DNA of 64,000 nt, taken from Thalassobacillus devorans MSP14 (GTDB taxonomy: Bacteria; Bacillota; Bacilli; Bacillales; Halobacillaceae). Of the stretch, positions 18,747-27,770 are shown piece by piece. A program made the position numbers and the translations under genes. The stretch lies in contig NZ_KI543236.1 in the NCBI RefSeq assembly GCF_000496835.1, forward strand, positions 1,406,773 through 1,470,772, in the 5' to 3' direction. Below the pieces are notes generated by a model, which saw only the letters and a program-made list of their open reading frames with translations, was not told the origin of the DNA and ran no database searches. Numbering within the stretch: the stretch's first letter is position 1; each line of letters begins with the position of its first letter.

Positions 18747-19667
18747 ATGAACAAACGACAACTCGGAAACTCCGACTTGCGGGTATCGGAAATTAGCCTT
18801 GGGTGTATGAACCTTGGTACAGAAGAGACAAAGGCGAAGGAAATCATTGATCGTGCGCTTGATGCAGGCATCAATTATGTCGACACTGCTGATCTATATG
18901 ATTTTGGAGAAAATGAAAAAATCGTCGGAAAGGCTATCCAGCATCGGCGGCAGGATGTCATTCTCGGAACCAAAGTCGGCAATCATTTTGATAAAGAAAA
19001 AAAGGACTGGCATTGGGACCCTTCAAAGGAACATATCAAGAAGGGGATAAAAGACAGTCTTCAACGGCTTCAGACCGATTATATCGACCTCTATCAGCTT
19101 CATGGTGGTACGATTGAGGATAATATCGATGAAACCATCGAGGCGTTTGAAGATTTGAAACAGGAAGGCCTGATCAGAGAATACGGCATTTCTTCGATTC
19201 GTCCGAATGTTATCCGCGAATATGTGGAACGTTCCAGCATTGTAAGTGTCATGATGCAATATAACATCTTCGACCGCCGTCCGGAAGAGAATATGCTGGA
19301 CCTCCTCCATAACCATAACACCAGTGTACTCGCCCGGGGACCGCTGGCGAAAGGCATGCTTAGCAACAAAGGCGCCAAAGTGGCTGAGTCGAAGGCAAAA
19401 GACGGTTTTCTGGAGTACAGTTATGAAGAAATGCTTGCTCTGACAGAAAAACTTGAGGATTATGCGATTGAAGAGCGTTCGCTCAACACTCTTGCGCTTC
19501 AGTATGTACTGCACCATCCAGCTGTAGCTACTGCTGTGTTCGGGGCCAGCTCTGTGGAACAACTGGAGGCAAACCTGGAATTTGCAGGATCGGCTCCATT
19601 GACGGAACAGATCTTTGGTGAAATTCAGGCTTTGACCAGTCCAATCACCTATCAGAAACACCGATAA
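18747..19667 (+). CDS. yqkF: aldo/keto reductase (YqkF-like)
   Basis: A 306-residue NADPH-dependent oxidoreductase with a TIM-barrel fold. Visible are the catalytic Asp and Tyr in YVDTADLYDFGENE (about residues 43-56), the catalytic Lys in ILGTKVG, a His in YQLHGG and the cofactor-binding AVFGASSVEQLEAN near the C-terminus. GAAAGG lies nine bases before the ATG; the open frame upstream is not coding. It is divergent from nudF. The physiological substrate is unknown; the symbol follows synteny with B. subtilis. Confidence 0.85.
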   Translation: MNKRQLGNSDLRVSEISLGCMNLGTEETKAKEIIDRALDAGINYVDTADLYDFGENEKIVGKAIQHRRQDVILGTKVGNHFDKEKKDWHWDPSKEHIKKGIKDSLQRLQTDYIDLYQLHGGTIEDNIDETIEAFEDLKQEGLIREYGISSIRPNVIREYVERSSIVSVMMQYNIFDRRPEENMLDLLHNHNTSVLARGPLAKGMLSNKGAKVAESKAKDGFLEYSYEEMLALTEKLEDYAIEERSLNTLALQYVLHHPAVATAVFGASSVEQLEANLEFAGSAPLTEQIFGEIQALTSPITYQKHR

Positions 19668-19678
19668 TTAAAAAAACT

Positions 19679-19717
19679 AAGGCTGCCTGGTGGAGTGCAC
19701 TCTCCAGGCAGCCTTTT
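19679..19717. terminator. bidirectional terminator between yqkF and yqkE
   Basis: A long stem (AAGGCTGCCTGG/CCAGGCAGCCTT with a further inner GGAG/CTC pairing) is flanked by T-rich sequence on both strands. The two genes converge on it. Confidence 0.85.
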
Positions 19718-19940
19718 ACTTGAACTTTTTCCAGTCCATTTCACTTTCTTCCAGCAGTTCTTCAAAGCTTTTATTCGCTTCTCTTTTCTTTCTTTCCTCT
19801 ATTTTACGTTTTCTCTCTCTTTCTTTGTCCTGCTCTTCTTTTTGTTTCAGCTGTGTTTTTTTCGACTTCAATTGGCTGACGATATCTGCATTCAAGCGGT
19901 CACTCAACGAGCCTTGCTCATTCGCTCGTTTCTTGCTCAT
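19716..19940 (-). CDS. yqkE: YqkE-family coiled-coil protein
   Basis: A 74-residue, extremely charged protein rich in K, E and R (residues 25-60 are nearly all charged, a probable single long helix or coiled coil), ending in EMDWKKFK. It matches the YqkE family by composition, ending and position. The ATG follows AAAGGAG and overlaps the yqkB stop (ATGA). Function unknown. Confidence 0.8.
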   Translation of the reverse strand: MSKKRANEQGSLSDRLNADIVSQLKSKKTQLKQKEEQDKERERKRKIEERKKREANKSFEELLEESEMDWKKFK

Positions 19941-20269
19941 ATGCTATCTCCTTTCATCACTTCCGATCCAGGGATGACCGGGTTAAGTATTTCATTAGGG
20001 CTGCTCAGACGCAGTGATCCATTGCTTACCGCTAGCCTCAGCTGCTTATTGAAGAAAACAGCCTGTTGCTTATGGACGATGACTTCGAATTCATCACTTT
20101 CCACCTCTTGGTCCCAATCGGTCCGCTTTTCTGTCCAACGGAGTGTCGGTACTCCATTGACTCCGCAGCCACAGCCTTCTGTATCATAAAATAATCGCAA
20201 ATAACGTTTATTTTCCGGGTTTAATGATTGCAGCTTCGTCTTTGCTTCACTAGTTACTTTAAGTTCCAT
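19937..20269 (-). CDS. yqkB: YqkB, HesB/IscA-like protein
   Basis: A 110-residue protein of the HesB/IscA-like fold. GCGCG near residues 32-36 resembles one cysteine site of A-type iron-sulfur carriers, but the C-terminal CGC pair of true IscA/SufA is missing, so direct cluster transfer is uncertain. GGAGGAATCGCC precedes the ATG. It is translationally coupled to yqkE. Synteny with B. subtilis supports the name. Confidence 0.8.
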   Translation of the reverse strand: MELKVTSEAKTKLQSLNPENKRYLRLFYDTEGCGCGVNGVPTLRWTEKRTDWDQEVESDEFEVIVHKQQAVFFNKQLRLAVSNGSLRLSSPNEILNPVIPGSEVMKGDSI

Positions 20270-20402
20270 GGCGATTCCTCCTCTGTCATTTCCATCATAA
20301 TGAATTTTTCGTTTGCGGGCAAAAGAGAAGGTTCACACAATGGTCCGCCACCTTTCTCCCGGGAGGACCACTGATTCCCGCTGGAAGAATGGCGTGGTAT
20401 CC

Positions 20403-21677
20403 TTACTCTGCAAAATGTCCGCCGACAAGCTTGCTGCGATGGAGGGCCGTACCTGCTTCGGTATACGAAACCGCCCGAAGCAGCGAATCACTCCCATACT
20501 TGTCCCGTATCGCATCCATCACATAACCCAACTCCCGCTTCCGGTCCCGTCCGGTATCAAACAAATCCAATTGGATGCTCGCGTCCTCCGAGATATTCGA
20601 TAAAGAAATTGAAATGCTCCTTACTGTCTTTTCCTCATAAAATTCCTTGAATAACTGGAGACAGGTATAATAAATATCCATCGTAATGTTGGTCGGCTGA
20701 TCCAGACTGCGTGAACGATGAAATCCTCCGCCTCCCTCTGTTTTACTATAGCCTACCCCAAGGCTGATCGTCCTTCCCGCTTTATCATTGTTTCTCGCTC
20801 GCCTGGCTACTTCTTCACACATTTCCAACATGACATGTTTAACGTGAGCGGGATCATGATAGTCACGAAGAAGTATCTGACTCTTCCCATAGCTGATCTG
20901 TCCCTGGATGATCGGAGCCCCGAGCTCGGATAAATCAATCCCATGTGCATGGTAGAACAATTGATTACCCATTACACCGAATACTTTTTCCAACCGTTCC
21001 AGTGGATAATGAGCAAGCTGGCCGACCGTGGTAATCCCCATCCGGTTCAATCTTCGTTCCAGCCGCGGGCCGATCCCCCACATTTCTCTCAGTGGAGAAA
21101 CCGGCCACAGTTTTTCCGGTACATCGTCATACGTCCATTCGGCAATGCCTTTTTTCTTCGCTTCCAAATCAAGACAGAGCTTTGCCATCAGCATATTGGG
21201 CCCAATTCCAATTGCTGCCTTGAGATGGAAGGTATCCTCCAATTCTGTCAGGATCATTTCTGCTATTTCCTCCGCTTCACCGAACATTCGTTCACTGCCA
21301 TCCACTTCCAAAAAGCTTTCATCAACGCTGTAGGTATGGATCGCTTCTTTTGGCACGTATTTATTAAATAGACGAGTCACCTCAGTGGATATCTCTAAAT
21401 AAGTGCTCATTTGTGCAGAAACAATAACGATATCCGGGTCATCGGGGATTTCAAACAACCGGCTCCCCGTACGAATTCCGTAATCTTTCTTCATAGCGGG
21501 TGAGGCTGCTAAAACCACACTCCCCCGGCGATTTGTATCAGCAACTACCGCCAGATGGCAGGTCATCGGGTCCACCCCCCGTAAAATAGCTGCACAGCTG
21601 GCATAAAAACTTTTCATATCGACACAAAGCACTCGACGCTCCGGAAATAAATTGTAATCGATTGCTGGATTACTCAT
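20403..21677 (-). CDS. yqjW: Y-family DNA polymerase (UmuC-like, PolY2)
   Basis: A translesion DNA polymerase of 424 residues. The catalytic carboxylates lie in LCVDMKSFYASC and YSVDESFLEV; a helix-hairpin-helix (MWGIGPRLERRLNRMGI) and little-finger domain follow. IQLDLF near the C-terminus is a typical beta-clamp-binding motif. The start MSNPAIDY follows GAGGGG at about ten bases. A LexA-box-like palindrome lies 40 bases upstream, consistent with SOS induction as for B. subtilis yqjW. The accessory genes yqjX-yqjZ that follow yqjW in B. subtilis are absent. Confidence 0.9.
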   Translation of the reverse strand: MSNPAIDYNLFPERRVLCVDMKSFYASCAAILRGVDPMTCHLAVVADTNRRGSVVLAASPAMKKDYGIRTGSRLFEIPDDPDIVIVSAQMSTYLEISTEVTRLFNKYVPKEAIHTYSVDESFLEVDGSERMFGEAEEIAEMILTELEDTFHLKAAIGIGPNMLMAKLCLDLEAKKKGIAEWTYDDVPEKLWPVSPLREMWGIGPRLERRLNRMGITTVGQLAHYPLERLEKVFGVMGNQLFYHAHGIDLSELGAPIIQGQISYGKSQILLRDYHDPAHVKHVMLEMCEEVARRARNNDKAGRTISLGVGYSKTEGGGGFHRSRSLDQPTNITMDIYYTCLQLFKEFYEEKTVRSISISLSNISEDASIQLDLFDTGRDRKRELGYVMDAIRDKYGSDSLLRAVSYTEAGTALHRSKLVGGHFAE

Positions 21678-21716
21678 TTCCGTCACACCCCTCATTTTGT
21701 CTTACTTTATATTATG

Positions 21717-21730
21717 CGAATATACGTTCG
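21717..21730 (-). promoter_or_regulatory. LexA (SOS) box upstream of yqjW
   Basis: CGAATATACGTTCG matches the Bacillus SOS operator CGAACnnnnGTTCG with one mismatch. It lies 40 bases before the Y-family polymerase start, where a promoter would be expected. Confidence 0.75.
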
Positions 21731-21783
21731 TGTATGCAAGAGGGAATTACTGTAAAGACACCAGGAAAAATTTTCTGTATACA

Positions 21784-21812
21784 GAAAAGCCTGGCGATCA
21801 AGGCGCCAGGCT
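21784..21812 (-). terminator. yqjQ terminator
   Basis: A 9-bp perfect stem AGCCTGGCG/CGCCAGGCT followed on the minus strand by TTTTCTGT; its 3' edge overlaps the yqjQ stop codon. Confidence 0.75.
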
Positions 21813-22605
21813 ACTTTTTATTGAATTGTTTATGAAGCATCTTTTCCGTGAGACCAGGAAATTGATAGTGCAATTTACTTCCCGCTTCCATCCATGCAGG
21901 GAGATTAATTTCCCGCTTTTTCTTAAATAATTGATTCACAATACGCTTTGCTACCTGATTGGCATCCAGCATCCATGGCTCAACAGCACGTTGATAATTG
22001 CCTGATGGATCCGCCTGGGCAAAAAAATCAGTCCGGACTGGGCCAAGATTGACTCCGGTCACATATATGCCATGATCTGCAGTCTCCATACGCAAGGCAT
22101 TTGTAAAGCCAAGCACAGCATGTTTGGTAGCGGCATAAACGGCTGATTTAGGTGTGGCCATCTTTCCAGACTGGGAAGCAATGTTCACGATATGGCCATT
22201 AACATGCGCTATCATATGCGGCAAGACTTGATGTGTAACCCGAAGCAAAGCAGTAATATTCACTTGGATCATCCGGTTGATATCTTCCCATTTCGTATCA
22301 GCAAAATATTCGAAGACACCCAACCCGGCATTGTTGATCAAAGCATCAATACGATCATGTTCAGTGAAAATGTGGTCACTTACAGCCTTCCATTCTTCTT
22401 CTTTGCTAAGGTCAGCCTGGTGCCAGTGACAGGCCACATGGTACTTGTTTTTCAATATGTCTGCAGTCACCTTCAACTTATCGGAAGACCGGGCAATCAA
22501 TATAGGCGTCCCTCCATTCATAGCTACATGAATGGCAATGAACTGGCCAATTCCTCCAGAAGCCCCGGTGACCAGCACGTTTTTATTTTTTACTAAGGGA
22601 TTCAT
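21811..22605 (-). CDS. yqjQ: short-chain dehydrogenase/reductase YqjQ
   Basis: A 264-residue classical SDR: NAD(P)-binding TGASGGIG near the N-terminus, NNAGLG near residue 90, catalytic Ser in NIASQSG and YAATK as the Tyr/Lys pair (about 157-161). The ATG (MNPLVKNK) follows GGAGG; its first base is shared with the yqjP stop (TGATG), so the two are coupled. The substrate is unknown. Confidence 0.88.
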   Translation of the reverse strand: MNPLVKNKNVLVTGASGGIGQFIAIHVAMNGGTPILIARSSDKLKVTADILKNKYHVACHWHQADLSKEEEWKAVSDHIFTEHDRIDALINNAGLGVFEYFADTKWEDINRMIQVNITALLRVTHQVLPHMIAHVNGHIVNIASQSGKMATPKSAVYAATKHAVLGFTNALRMETADHGIYVTGVNLGPVRTDFFAQADPSGNYQRAVEPWMLDANQVAKRIVNQLFKKKREINLPAWMEAGSKLHYQFPGLTEKMLHKQFNKK

Positions 22606-23576
22606 CACTTGGCCTCCATGTTCTTATAGAAAGTCACACCATTATCTACCCTTGTTCCTACTGCCTTTATATGTGTTAAATAATCCAGCTGTCCAATTGT
22701 TTCCGACATGGTGAGACCGAACTGCTTCTCGAATTGCTTGGGGAACAAACGGGTACAAATTTCGAAAGTTGTCCTTTCATCTTCCCCAATAATCTCCTGA
22801 ACTTTAGCTGCCCTCTTTTCCTGGCTTTCCAACCTGCGTCCAATCAAGTCATCTGCCTGGTTGAATATCTTCCCATGCCCAGGGTAGACCTGAGTAATAT
22901 CGTAATGGAGTAATTTCTTCAAAGAGTTACGATATTGCAGCATTGGCTTAGGCCTTTCCTCTGCATTGTTATGTGGCGGCTCCAATAAAGGATTGGGAGA
23001 GATATGTTCAAGCAAGTGATCGCCCCCCAGCAAAGCTCCATCTTTTTCCCGATAAAAAGATAAGTGGCTTTGGGCATGCCCTGGTGTTGCAATGACACGC
23101 CACTCCTCATGGCCTGGCAGCAAATCTCCTTCCAGAATAGTGCTGGTCAGCTGCCCTTTGGCAACATTGCCAAGAGGATTGCGCAGTTCCTTTAAAAAAC
23201 CAAGGTAACGCTCAGGCACACCTGCCTGTTGGTATAAAGAATAAAAAAAGCTTTGATAATTTTGCAAAAAGTCTGGTTCCCTTTTGAGCCAACTATCGAC
23301 CTGCGGATGTGCTGTCACTTCCTGGAGACGTGGGAAATATTCAATAAATCCGATATGGTCTGGATGATGATGTGTCAAAATGACCTGCTCGATATCCTCC
23401 GGCCCATATCCCAGCTGTTTTATTTGGAAAACAAAAGCCTCCCAGGCTTCATCGGTTTTAACACCGGCATCAATGACAGATAGCCGGTCACCATTTATGA
23501 TATAAATATGTACATCTCCTACCGCGTAGGGAGTAGGTACTGTAATTTGATGGATTTTCTGCTTCACAATATTCAT
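22605..23576 (-). CDS. yqjP: metallo-beta-lactamase-fold hydrolase YqjP
   Basis: A 323-residue protein with the zinc-binding THHHPDH motif (about residues 68-74), ATPGHAQSH near 162 and YPGHG near 230, and a C-terminal winged-helix-like extension (residues 250-323), as in LACTB2-like hydrolases. The substrate is unknown. It is translationally coupled to the downstream dehydrogenase YqjQ, suggesting a shared pathway. Repeat element A begins about 90 bases upstream of its start. Confidence 0.85.
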   Translation of the reverse strand: MNIVKQKIHQITVPTPYAVGDVHIYIINGDRLSVIDAGVKTDEAWEAFVFQIKQLGYGPEDIEQVILTHHHPDHIGFIEYFPRLQEVTAHPQVDSWLKREPDFLQNYQSFFYSLYQQAGVPERYLGFLKELRNPLGNVAKGQLTSTILEGDLLPGHEEWRVIATPGHAQSHLSFYREKDGALLGGDHLLEHISPNPLLEPPHNNAEERPKPMLQYRNSLKKLLHYDITQVYPGHGKIFNQADDLIGRRLESQEKRAAKVQEIIGEDERTTFEICTRLFPKQFEKQFGLTMSETIGQLDYLTHIKAVGTRVDNGVTFYKNMEAK

Positions 23577-23666
23577 TCGTATTCCTCTCTCTTACTGAAT
23601 AGTCATTCACCTGATTATACCATTGTAGCATGATTTTTCCATTCCCTCATCCTTTCACCTCTATTA

Positions 23667-24176
23667 AAGCTCCCAATTGCTGAAGACTCAGTTTCGAGAT
23701 ACTTGGGTCCGTTACCATGAGAAGAATGGGATGGGCTGGGAAACAACTCGCTTTCCTGCGGGGGACCTGGCAAGCTTCCTCGGGCTACGCCCTGTGGGAT
23801 CTCGCCTAGCCCCTTCTCCCGCGGGAGTCTCGTCATTTCCCTGCCCATCCAGCCAGTTTTGTATTAAACGGACCCTTCACAAAGAGTAAGAATGTAGCTG
23901 AAATCTTCATCCTGAGGCATTTTACAAAGGATGAGAGGCATTAAAATCTTCAATCATAGGACAGTTTTCTTCGGCTGATTTTGAGAACTTCCCACGGCAA
24001 GGGGGCGTAGGGAAACGGTGAGACTCCTGTGGGAGCTGAGTGATAGATGAGGCCCCGCAAGGCGAAGCCTGAGGAGACTCAGCACACGCCCACGGAAAGC
24101 GAATCGTTTCCTGGAGCACCTTAGCTCCACCAATATCTCGAAATCAAGTCTTCCATAATCCGGCCCTATAATTGAA
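23667..24176. repeat. repeat element A: two inverted ~100-bp units inside terminal inverted repeats
   Basis: This 510-base non-coding element fills the gap between yqjP and yqjN. Two homologous GC-rich units (about 23738-23841 and 24011-24111) lie in opposite orientation, each starting GGAAAC-CTCG or GGAAACG-GAG and ending in TTTCC. Outer ends are related inverted repeats with the core GAAGACTCAGTTTC (left) and GAAGACTTGATTTC (right, reverse complement). A second copy occurs at 49736-50391. Open frames inside it are artefacts of the GC-rich palindromes. No transposase is present. Confidence 0.75.
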
Positions 24177-24194
24177 GGAATCCCCAGCCATCAT

Positions 24195-25814
24195 TCAACT
24201 ATTGAAAAGTTTATTCAACGTATAATGCAAAAGCTCCGGTAAATACTCGAAAGAATAATCCAATTCCAGACGTTCGGTCCATTGATGCGGGTCTTTCCCT
24301 AACGGGCCGACGTTGATGACAGGCATATTAAGTGTTTGCATTACATCTTCAGGAAGCTCGAAGCCACGGCCCTGAATCGGCATCAAATTCAACAGATCGT
24401 CCAGAGGGGATTCAGCCGAAACCGGACCAATAAAGCTTAGATCAGACAGGCCGGTAAAGTACTCACTATTTTTAAGTTCGACTCCATACGTCTCTTTCGC
24501 ATAGTTTTGACAGGCTTCTACGGTTGTTTGTATGATCGGGTCTTTTTTTGAAGAGACCGACGGGTAAAATGGAGGACTGTAAAATAGCACGATCATAGGT
24601 CCGATGTCTTTACACAAAGAGGCGAGGTCCTGTACCAGCAGAGTCGAAAAGTCCCTGTCCCCCTGATCCCTTTGTGATGTCAACAGATTCTGTCGTCTTT
24701 CCACTTCGCCTTTTCCGTAACGCTTTTCCGCCTCCTGGTACAATTGTTCGTAAGTAAGTACGGTCACGTCCATATCTATAAACTTCCGCTCATTTTCTGC
24801 AATGAAATGCGAGGCCTTACTATTGTAATGCCGGAGAATTTTATGCTTTGTCCTGTCTGCTGCAGCTAAAAGCTTTTCATTGAGCTCTGCTATCGTCTGT
24901 TCCATGTAAAGGACATTGTACATAGCCACTGCTGCCTGCGGAGTCTGGACAGAGTATTCCTCTTTTAAATCCCTTTGCATCAAACTGATGGGCGGAGGGG
25001 TAGTCTCCTCTCCTACCGTTTCAATAAAATCCTCACTCAATTCCAGTTCCTGTGCCAGATAACTGATCATCAGGTTGGCATTCAGCCCGGCAAAAGGTTC
25101 CCCGACATGCGTTTCTTTTCCATAGCAAAGGAACCCGGGCAGCACTTTACCAATTGAACCAGTATAAAGATAATAAGCTGTATCTCCGGGGTATTTGCGG
25201 AACATCGGTTCCCCGTTCATTGTCGCTTTATAATCCAGCTCATGTCTATGTTTAAGTTCATCTAAGGCAGGAAGAGCGGTCAGCATACCCAGTGAATTGA
25301 CTTCTTCATCAGGTACAGCAAGCAACAAGAGATTCCCTTCGAAAGTTCCATCCATTGCCTGCTCTAATAAAGAAAGGTGTACCGTGAGCCCTGCCTTCAT
25401 ATCCATCGTCCCCCGGCCAAACAGCCAGTTACCGGACTTCAGATCCTCAGCAGCTTCCACTGGCAATTCTTTCAGGTGGTTCATTAACTCTTTCGTCAGT
25501 TCTTTCGGATGAAACGCAAGGTTCTGAAACGATCCATAATCATCAATTCCTACCACATCCACATGGGATAGCAGCACAATGGTATCTTTTGTTTCATCTT
25601 TTTTAACCAGAGCGGTCAACAACTGACGGCCATCCTTCAAAGGATGTATTTCAAGATGTTCCGGATTCTGCTTGAAATAGGGTTTTGAACCCAGCAGGTG
25701 CTGCAAGTATTCAATAATGGCAATTTCATCATTACTCCCCGTAATACTTGGATAATTGACTAATGAACATAAAAGTTCAGTCAATTGCCCTTTTGTTTTC
25801 CACTGTGCTTCCAT
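24195..25814 (-). CDS. yqjN: M20 family peptidase (YqjN/RocB-like)
   Basis: A 539-residue metallopeptidase-fold protein: metal ligands in LLSHVDVVG (about residue 81), the bridging Asp in FGRGTMDMKAG (about 133) and the Glu pair in VPDEEVNSLGM. A long C-terminal half has an inserted dimerisation region. It is larger than ordinary M20 enzymes and resembles YqjN and RocB of B. subtilis. The start MEAQWKTKG follows AAGGAG; a reading frame 77 codons longer overlaps the divergent GDPD gene and is rejected. The substrate is unknown. Confidence 0.82.
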   Translation of the reverse strand: MEAQWKTKGQLTELLCSLVNYPSITGSNDEIAIIEYLQHLLGSKPYFKQNPEHLEIHPLKDGRQLLTALVKKDETKDTIVLLSHVDVVGIDDYGSFQNLAFHPKELTKELMNHLKELPVEAAEDLKSGNWLFGRGTMDMKAGLTVHLSLLEQAMDGTFEGNLLLLAVPDEEVNSLGMLTALPALDELKHRHELDYKATMNGEPMFRKYPGDTAYYLYTGSIGKVLPGFLCYGKETHVGEPFAGLNANLMISYLAQELELSEDFIETVGEETTPPPISLMQRDLKEEYSVQTPQAAVAMYNVLYMEQTIAELNEKLLAAADRTKHKILRHYNSKASHFIAENERKFIDMDVTVLTYEQLYQEAEKRYGKGEVERRQNLLTSQRDQGDRDFSTLLVQDLASLCKDIGPMIVLFYSPPFYPSVSSKKDPIIQTTVEACQNYAKETYGVELKNSEYFTGLSDLSFIGPVSAESPLDDLLNLMPIQGRGFELPEDVMQTLNMPVINVGPLGKDPHQWTERLELDYSFEYLPELLHYTLNKLFNS

Positions 25815-25895
25815 CAACAACACACTCCTTGTAAATTGACTTTTCCCACTAAATGTCACACAATCAAAAAGAGCATAGATCGAGAGGTGACACAA

Positions 25896-26627
25896 TTGGG
25901 AACAATGATTTACGCCCACCGAGGTGCAAGCAAGCTCGCACCTGAAAACACTATGCCAGCTTTCGAGTTGGCTTACCATGCTGGTGCGGATGGTATTGAA
26001 ACGGATGTCCAACTCACCAAAGATGGCATTCCTATCCTGATCCATGATGAAAATGTCCGTCGAACCACCAATGGTACCGGTTTTGTTCAGGACTATACAT
26101 ATAAGGAACTAAAAAAGCTGGATGCAGGAAGCTGGTTTTCATCTAAATTTTCAGATACTCCCATTGTAACATTAGACGAATTTTTAGACTGGGTTCAAGA
26201 TAAATCGATGTTTTTAAATATAGAATTAAAAAACAATGTCATCCCCTATAAGCATCTGGAACAGACTGTTTATGATCACCTGAAGAAATACCAATTACTG
26301 GAACAAACTGTTATTTCCTCTTTTAACGCTTCCAGCATGGAACGGATGAAAGACATCGATCCGAATATTTCTACCGCTTTACTGAGCTCAAAAAAGATCC
26401 CGGAACTGCCAGGTCACTTAAAAAGAATTGGAGTTACAGGCTTTCATACCAAATACAGATTGTTAAATAGCAATCTGGCAAAAACTTGCCGGAAGCATAA
26501 CCTGGCGCTGCGGATATATACAGTCAACCGGCCGACGCAGATGAAAAAATGTTTCAAACTAAAATGTGATGGGGTTTTCACTGATGTGCCCCACCTGGCT
26601 ATGGAATATCGCGAATTATATGAATAA
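25896..26627 (+). CDS. glycerophosphodiester phosphodiesterase
   Basis: A GDPD-family enzyme of 243 residues that hydrolyses glycerophosphodiesters to glycerol-3-phosphate and an alcohol. Signatures are IYAHRGASKLAPENTMPAF (catalytic His), GIETDVQLTKDG (metal Glu and Asp) and IHDENVRRTTNGTG. No signal peptide is present, so it is cytoplasmic. A TTG codon six bases after GAGAGGTG is the likely start; an ATG three codons later is possible but too far from that site. It resembles B. subtilis YqiK, and is divergent from yqjN. Confidence 0.88.
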   Translation: MGTMIYAHRGASKLAPENTMPAFELAYHAGADGIETDVQLTKDGIPILIHDENVRRTTNGTGFVQDYTYKELKKLDAGSWFSSKFSDTPIVTLDEFLDWVQDKSMFLNIELKNNVIPYKHLEQTVYDHLKKYQLLEQTVISSFNASSMERMKDIDPNISTALLSSKKIPELPGHLKRIGVTGFHTKYRLLNSNLAKTCRKHNLALRIYTVNRPTQMKKCFKLKCDGVFTDVPHLAMEYRELYE

Positions 26628-26651
26628 CCTTTTACACGGAGGAGATCTGCT

Positions 26652-27671
26652 ATGGAAGCAAAATTATTCAGCTCTTATACTATAAGAAATCTGACACTAA
26701 AAAACAGAATTGTTATGTCCCCGATGTGCATGTATTCTTCTACCACCCAGGATGGAAAAGCAAACGCTTTCCACTTTGCCCATTATGAAAGTCGCGCTGC
26801 CGGTCAAGTCGGCCTGGTCATGACAGAAGCCACCGCTATCGTACCGGAAGGAAGGATATCCCATGAGGATCTTGGAATTTGGAGCGACGATCATATCGAA
26901 GGATTAAAGATTATCAATGAAGGCATACACCGCCATGGTGCCGCTTCTGCCATACAACTTGCCCATGCAGGCAGAAAAGCGAACCTGAAAAATGAGATTT
27001 TCGCACCAAGCCCACTCCGATTCAACGAACAATTACAAACTCCTCTTGAAATGAGCACGGGTGATATTCACCAGGTGATCATGGCATTCAAGGAAGCTGC
27101 CAGAAGAGCAAAAGAAGCTGATTTTGATGTCATTGAACTGCATGGAGCCCATGGATACTTAATCAACCAGTTCTTATCCCCTCTCACCAACCAACGGAAC
27201 GACAATTATGGTGGGAAAAGAGGGAACCGCTACCGCTTCTTAAGTGAAGTGATAGCAGCTGTCCAGGAAGTATGGGATGGCCCATTATTGGTCAGGATTT
27301 CAGCTGATGAATATCAGGAAGGCGGCAATACGATGCAAGATTTTCTCTATTATGCGGAAGAGATGAAAGAGCAGGGAGTCGATCTGATTGATGTCAGTTC
27401 AGGAGGAGTTGTGCCTGCTTCGATCAATCCTTTTCCAGGCTATCAGCTGACTTATGCAGAAACACTCAAGCGCGAGACAGGCATCGCCACCGGAGCTGTA
27501 GGCTTGATTACGCACGGCCTCCAGGCGGAAGAACTTTTACAAAATGAACGTGCTGATTTGGTTTTTATCGGTCGTGCACTCTTACGCAACCCGTACTGGC
27601 CAAAACAGGCAGCTGATGAGTTAGGCTTCTCTCTTGAAGGTCCGCGGCAATATGCCCGGGCATGGAAGTAA
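26652..27671 (+). CDS. namA: NADPH dehydrogenase of the old yellow enzyme family
   Basis: An FMN-dependent ene-reductase of 339 residues, like B. subtilis YqjM, which reduces activated C=C bonds and responds to oxidative and xenobiotic stress. The YqjM-type residues are present: Cys26 and Tyr28 in SPMCMYSS, the substrate-binding [17 protein letters not shown], and the C-terminal arginine in QYARAW that reaches the neighbouring subunit. GGAGGAG precedes the ATG, 24 bases after the GDPD stop, so the two may be cotranscribed. A terminator follows. Confidence 0.93.
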   Translation: MEAKLFSSYTIRNLTLKNRIVMSPMCMYSSTTQDGKANAFHFAHYESRAAGQVGLVMTEATAIVPEGRISHEDLGIWSDDHIEGLKIINEGIHRHGAASAIQLAHAGRKANLKNEIFAPSPLRFNEQLQTPLEMSTGDIHQVIMAFKEAARRAKEADFDVIELHGAHGYLINQFLSPLTNQRNDNYGGKRGNRYRFLSEVIAAVQEVWDGPLLVRISADEYQEGGNTMQDFLYYAEEMKEQGVDLIDVSSGGVVPASINPFPGYQLTYAETLKRETGIATGAVGLITHGLQAEELLQNERADLVFIGRALLRNPYWPKQAADELGFSLEGPRQYARAWK

Positions 27672-27682
27672 CTCTATCAGGT

Positions 27683-27718
27683 AAAGATCCGTCCCTTCAG
27701 GCACGGGTCTTTCTTTTT
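27683..27718 (+). terminator. namA terminator
   Basis: Stem AAAGATCCGT/ACGGGTCTTT followed by a T-rich run (TTTCTTTTT), a few bases after the namA stop. Confidence 0.75.
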
Positions 27719-27770
27719 ACGTGTCACCAGTCTTTACCAATGGTAAGATAGCGATATAGGAGGAAAGATT

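Noticed and set aside
23615-23889. Overlapping open frames of 70-77 codons on both strands
   Set aside because: They read through the GC-rich unit of element A, are not related to any protein I know and are explained by stop-poor inverted repeats.
25815-26045. 77-codon N-terminal extension of yqjN
   Set aside because: It overlaps the start of the divergent GDPD gene and lacks a ribosome-binding site; the ATG at 25814 is well placed.
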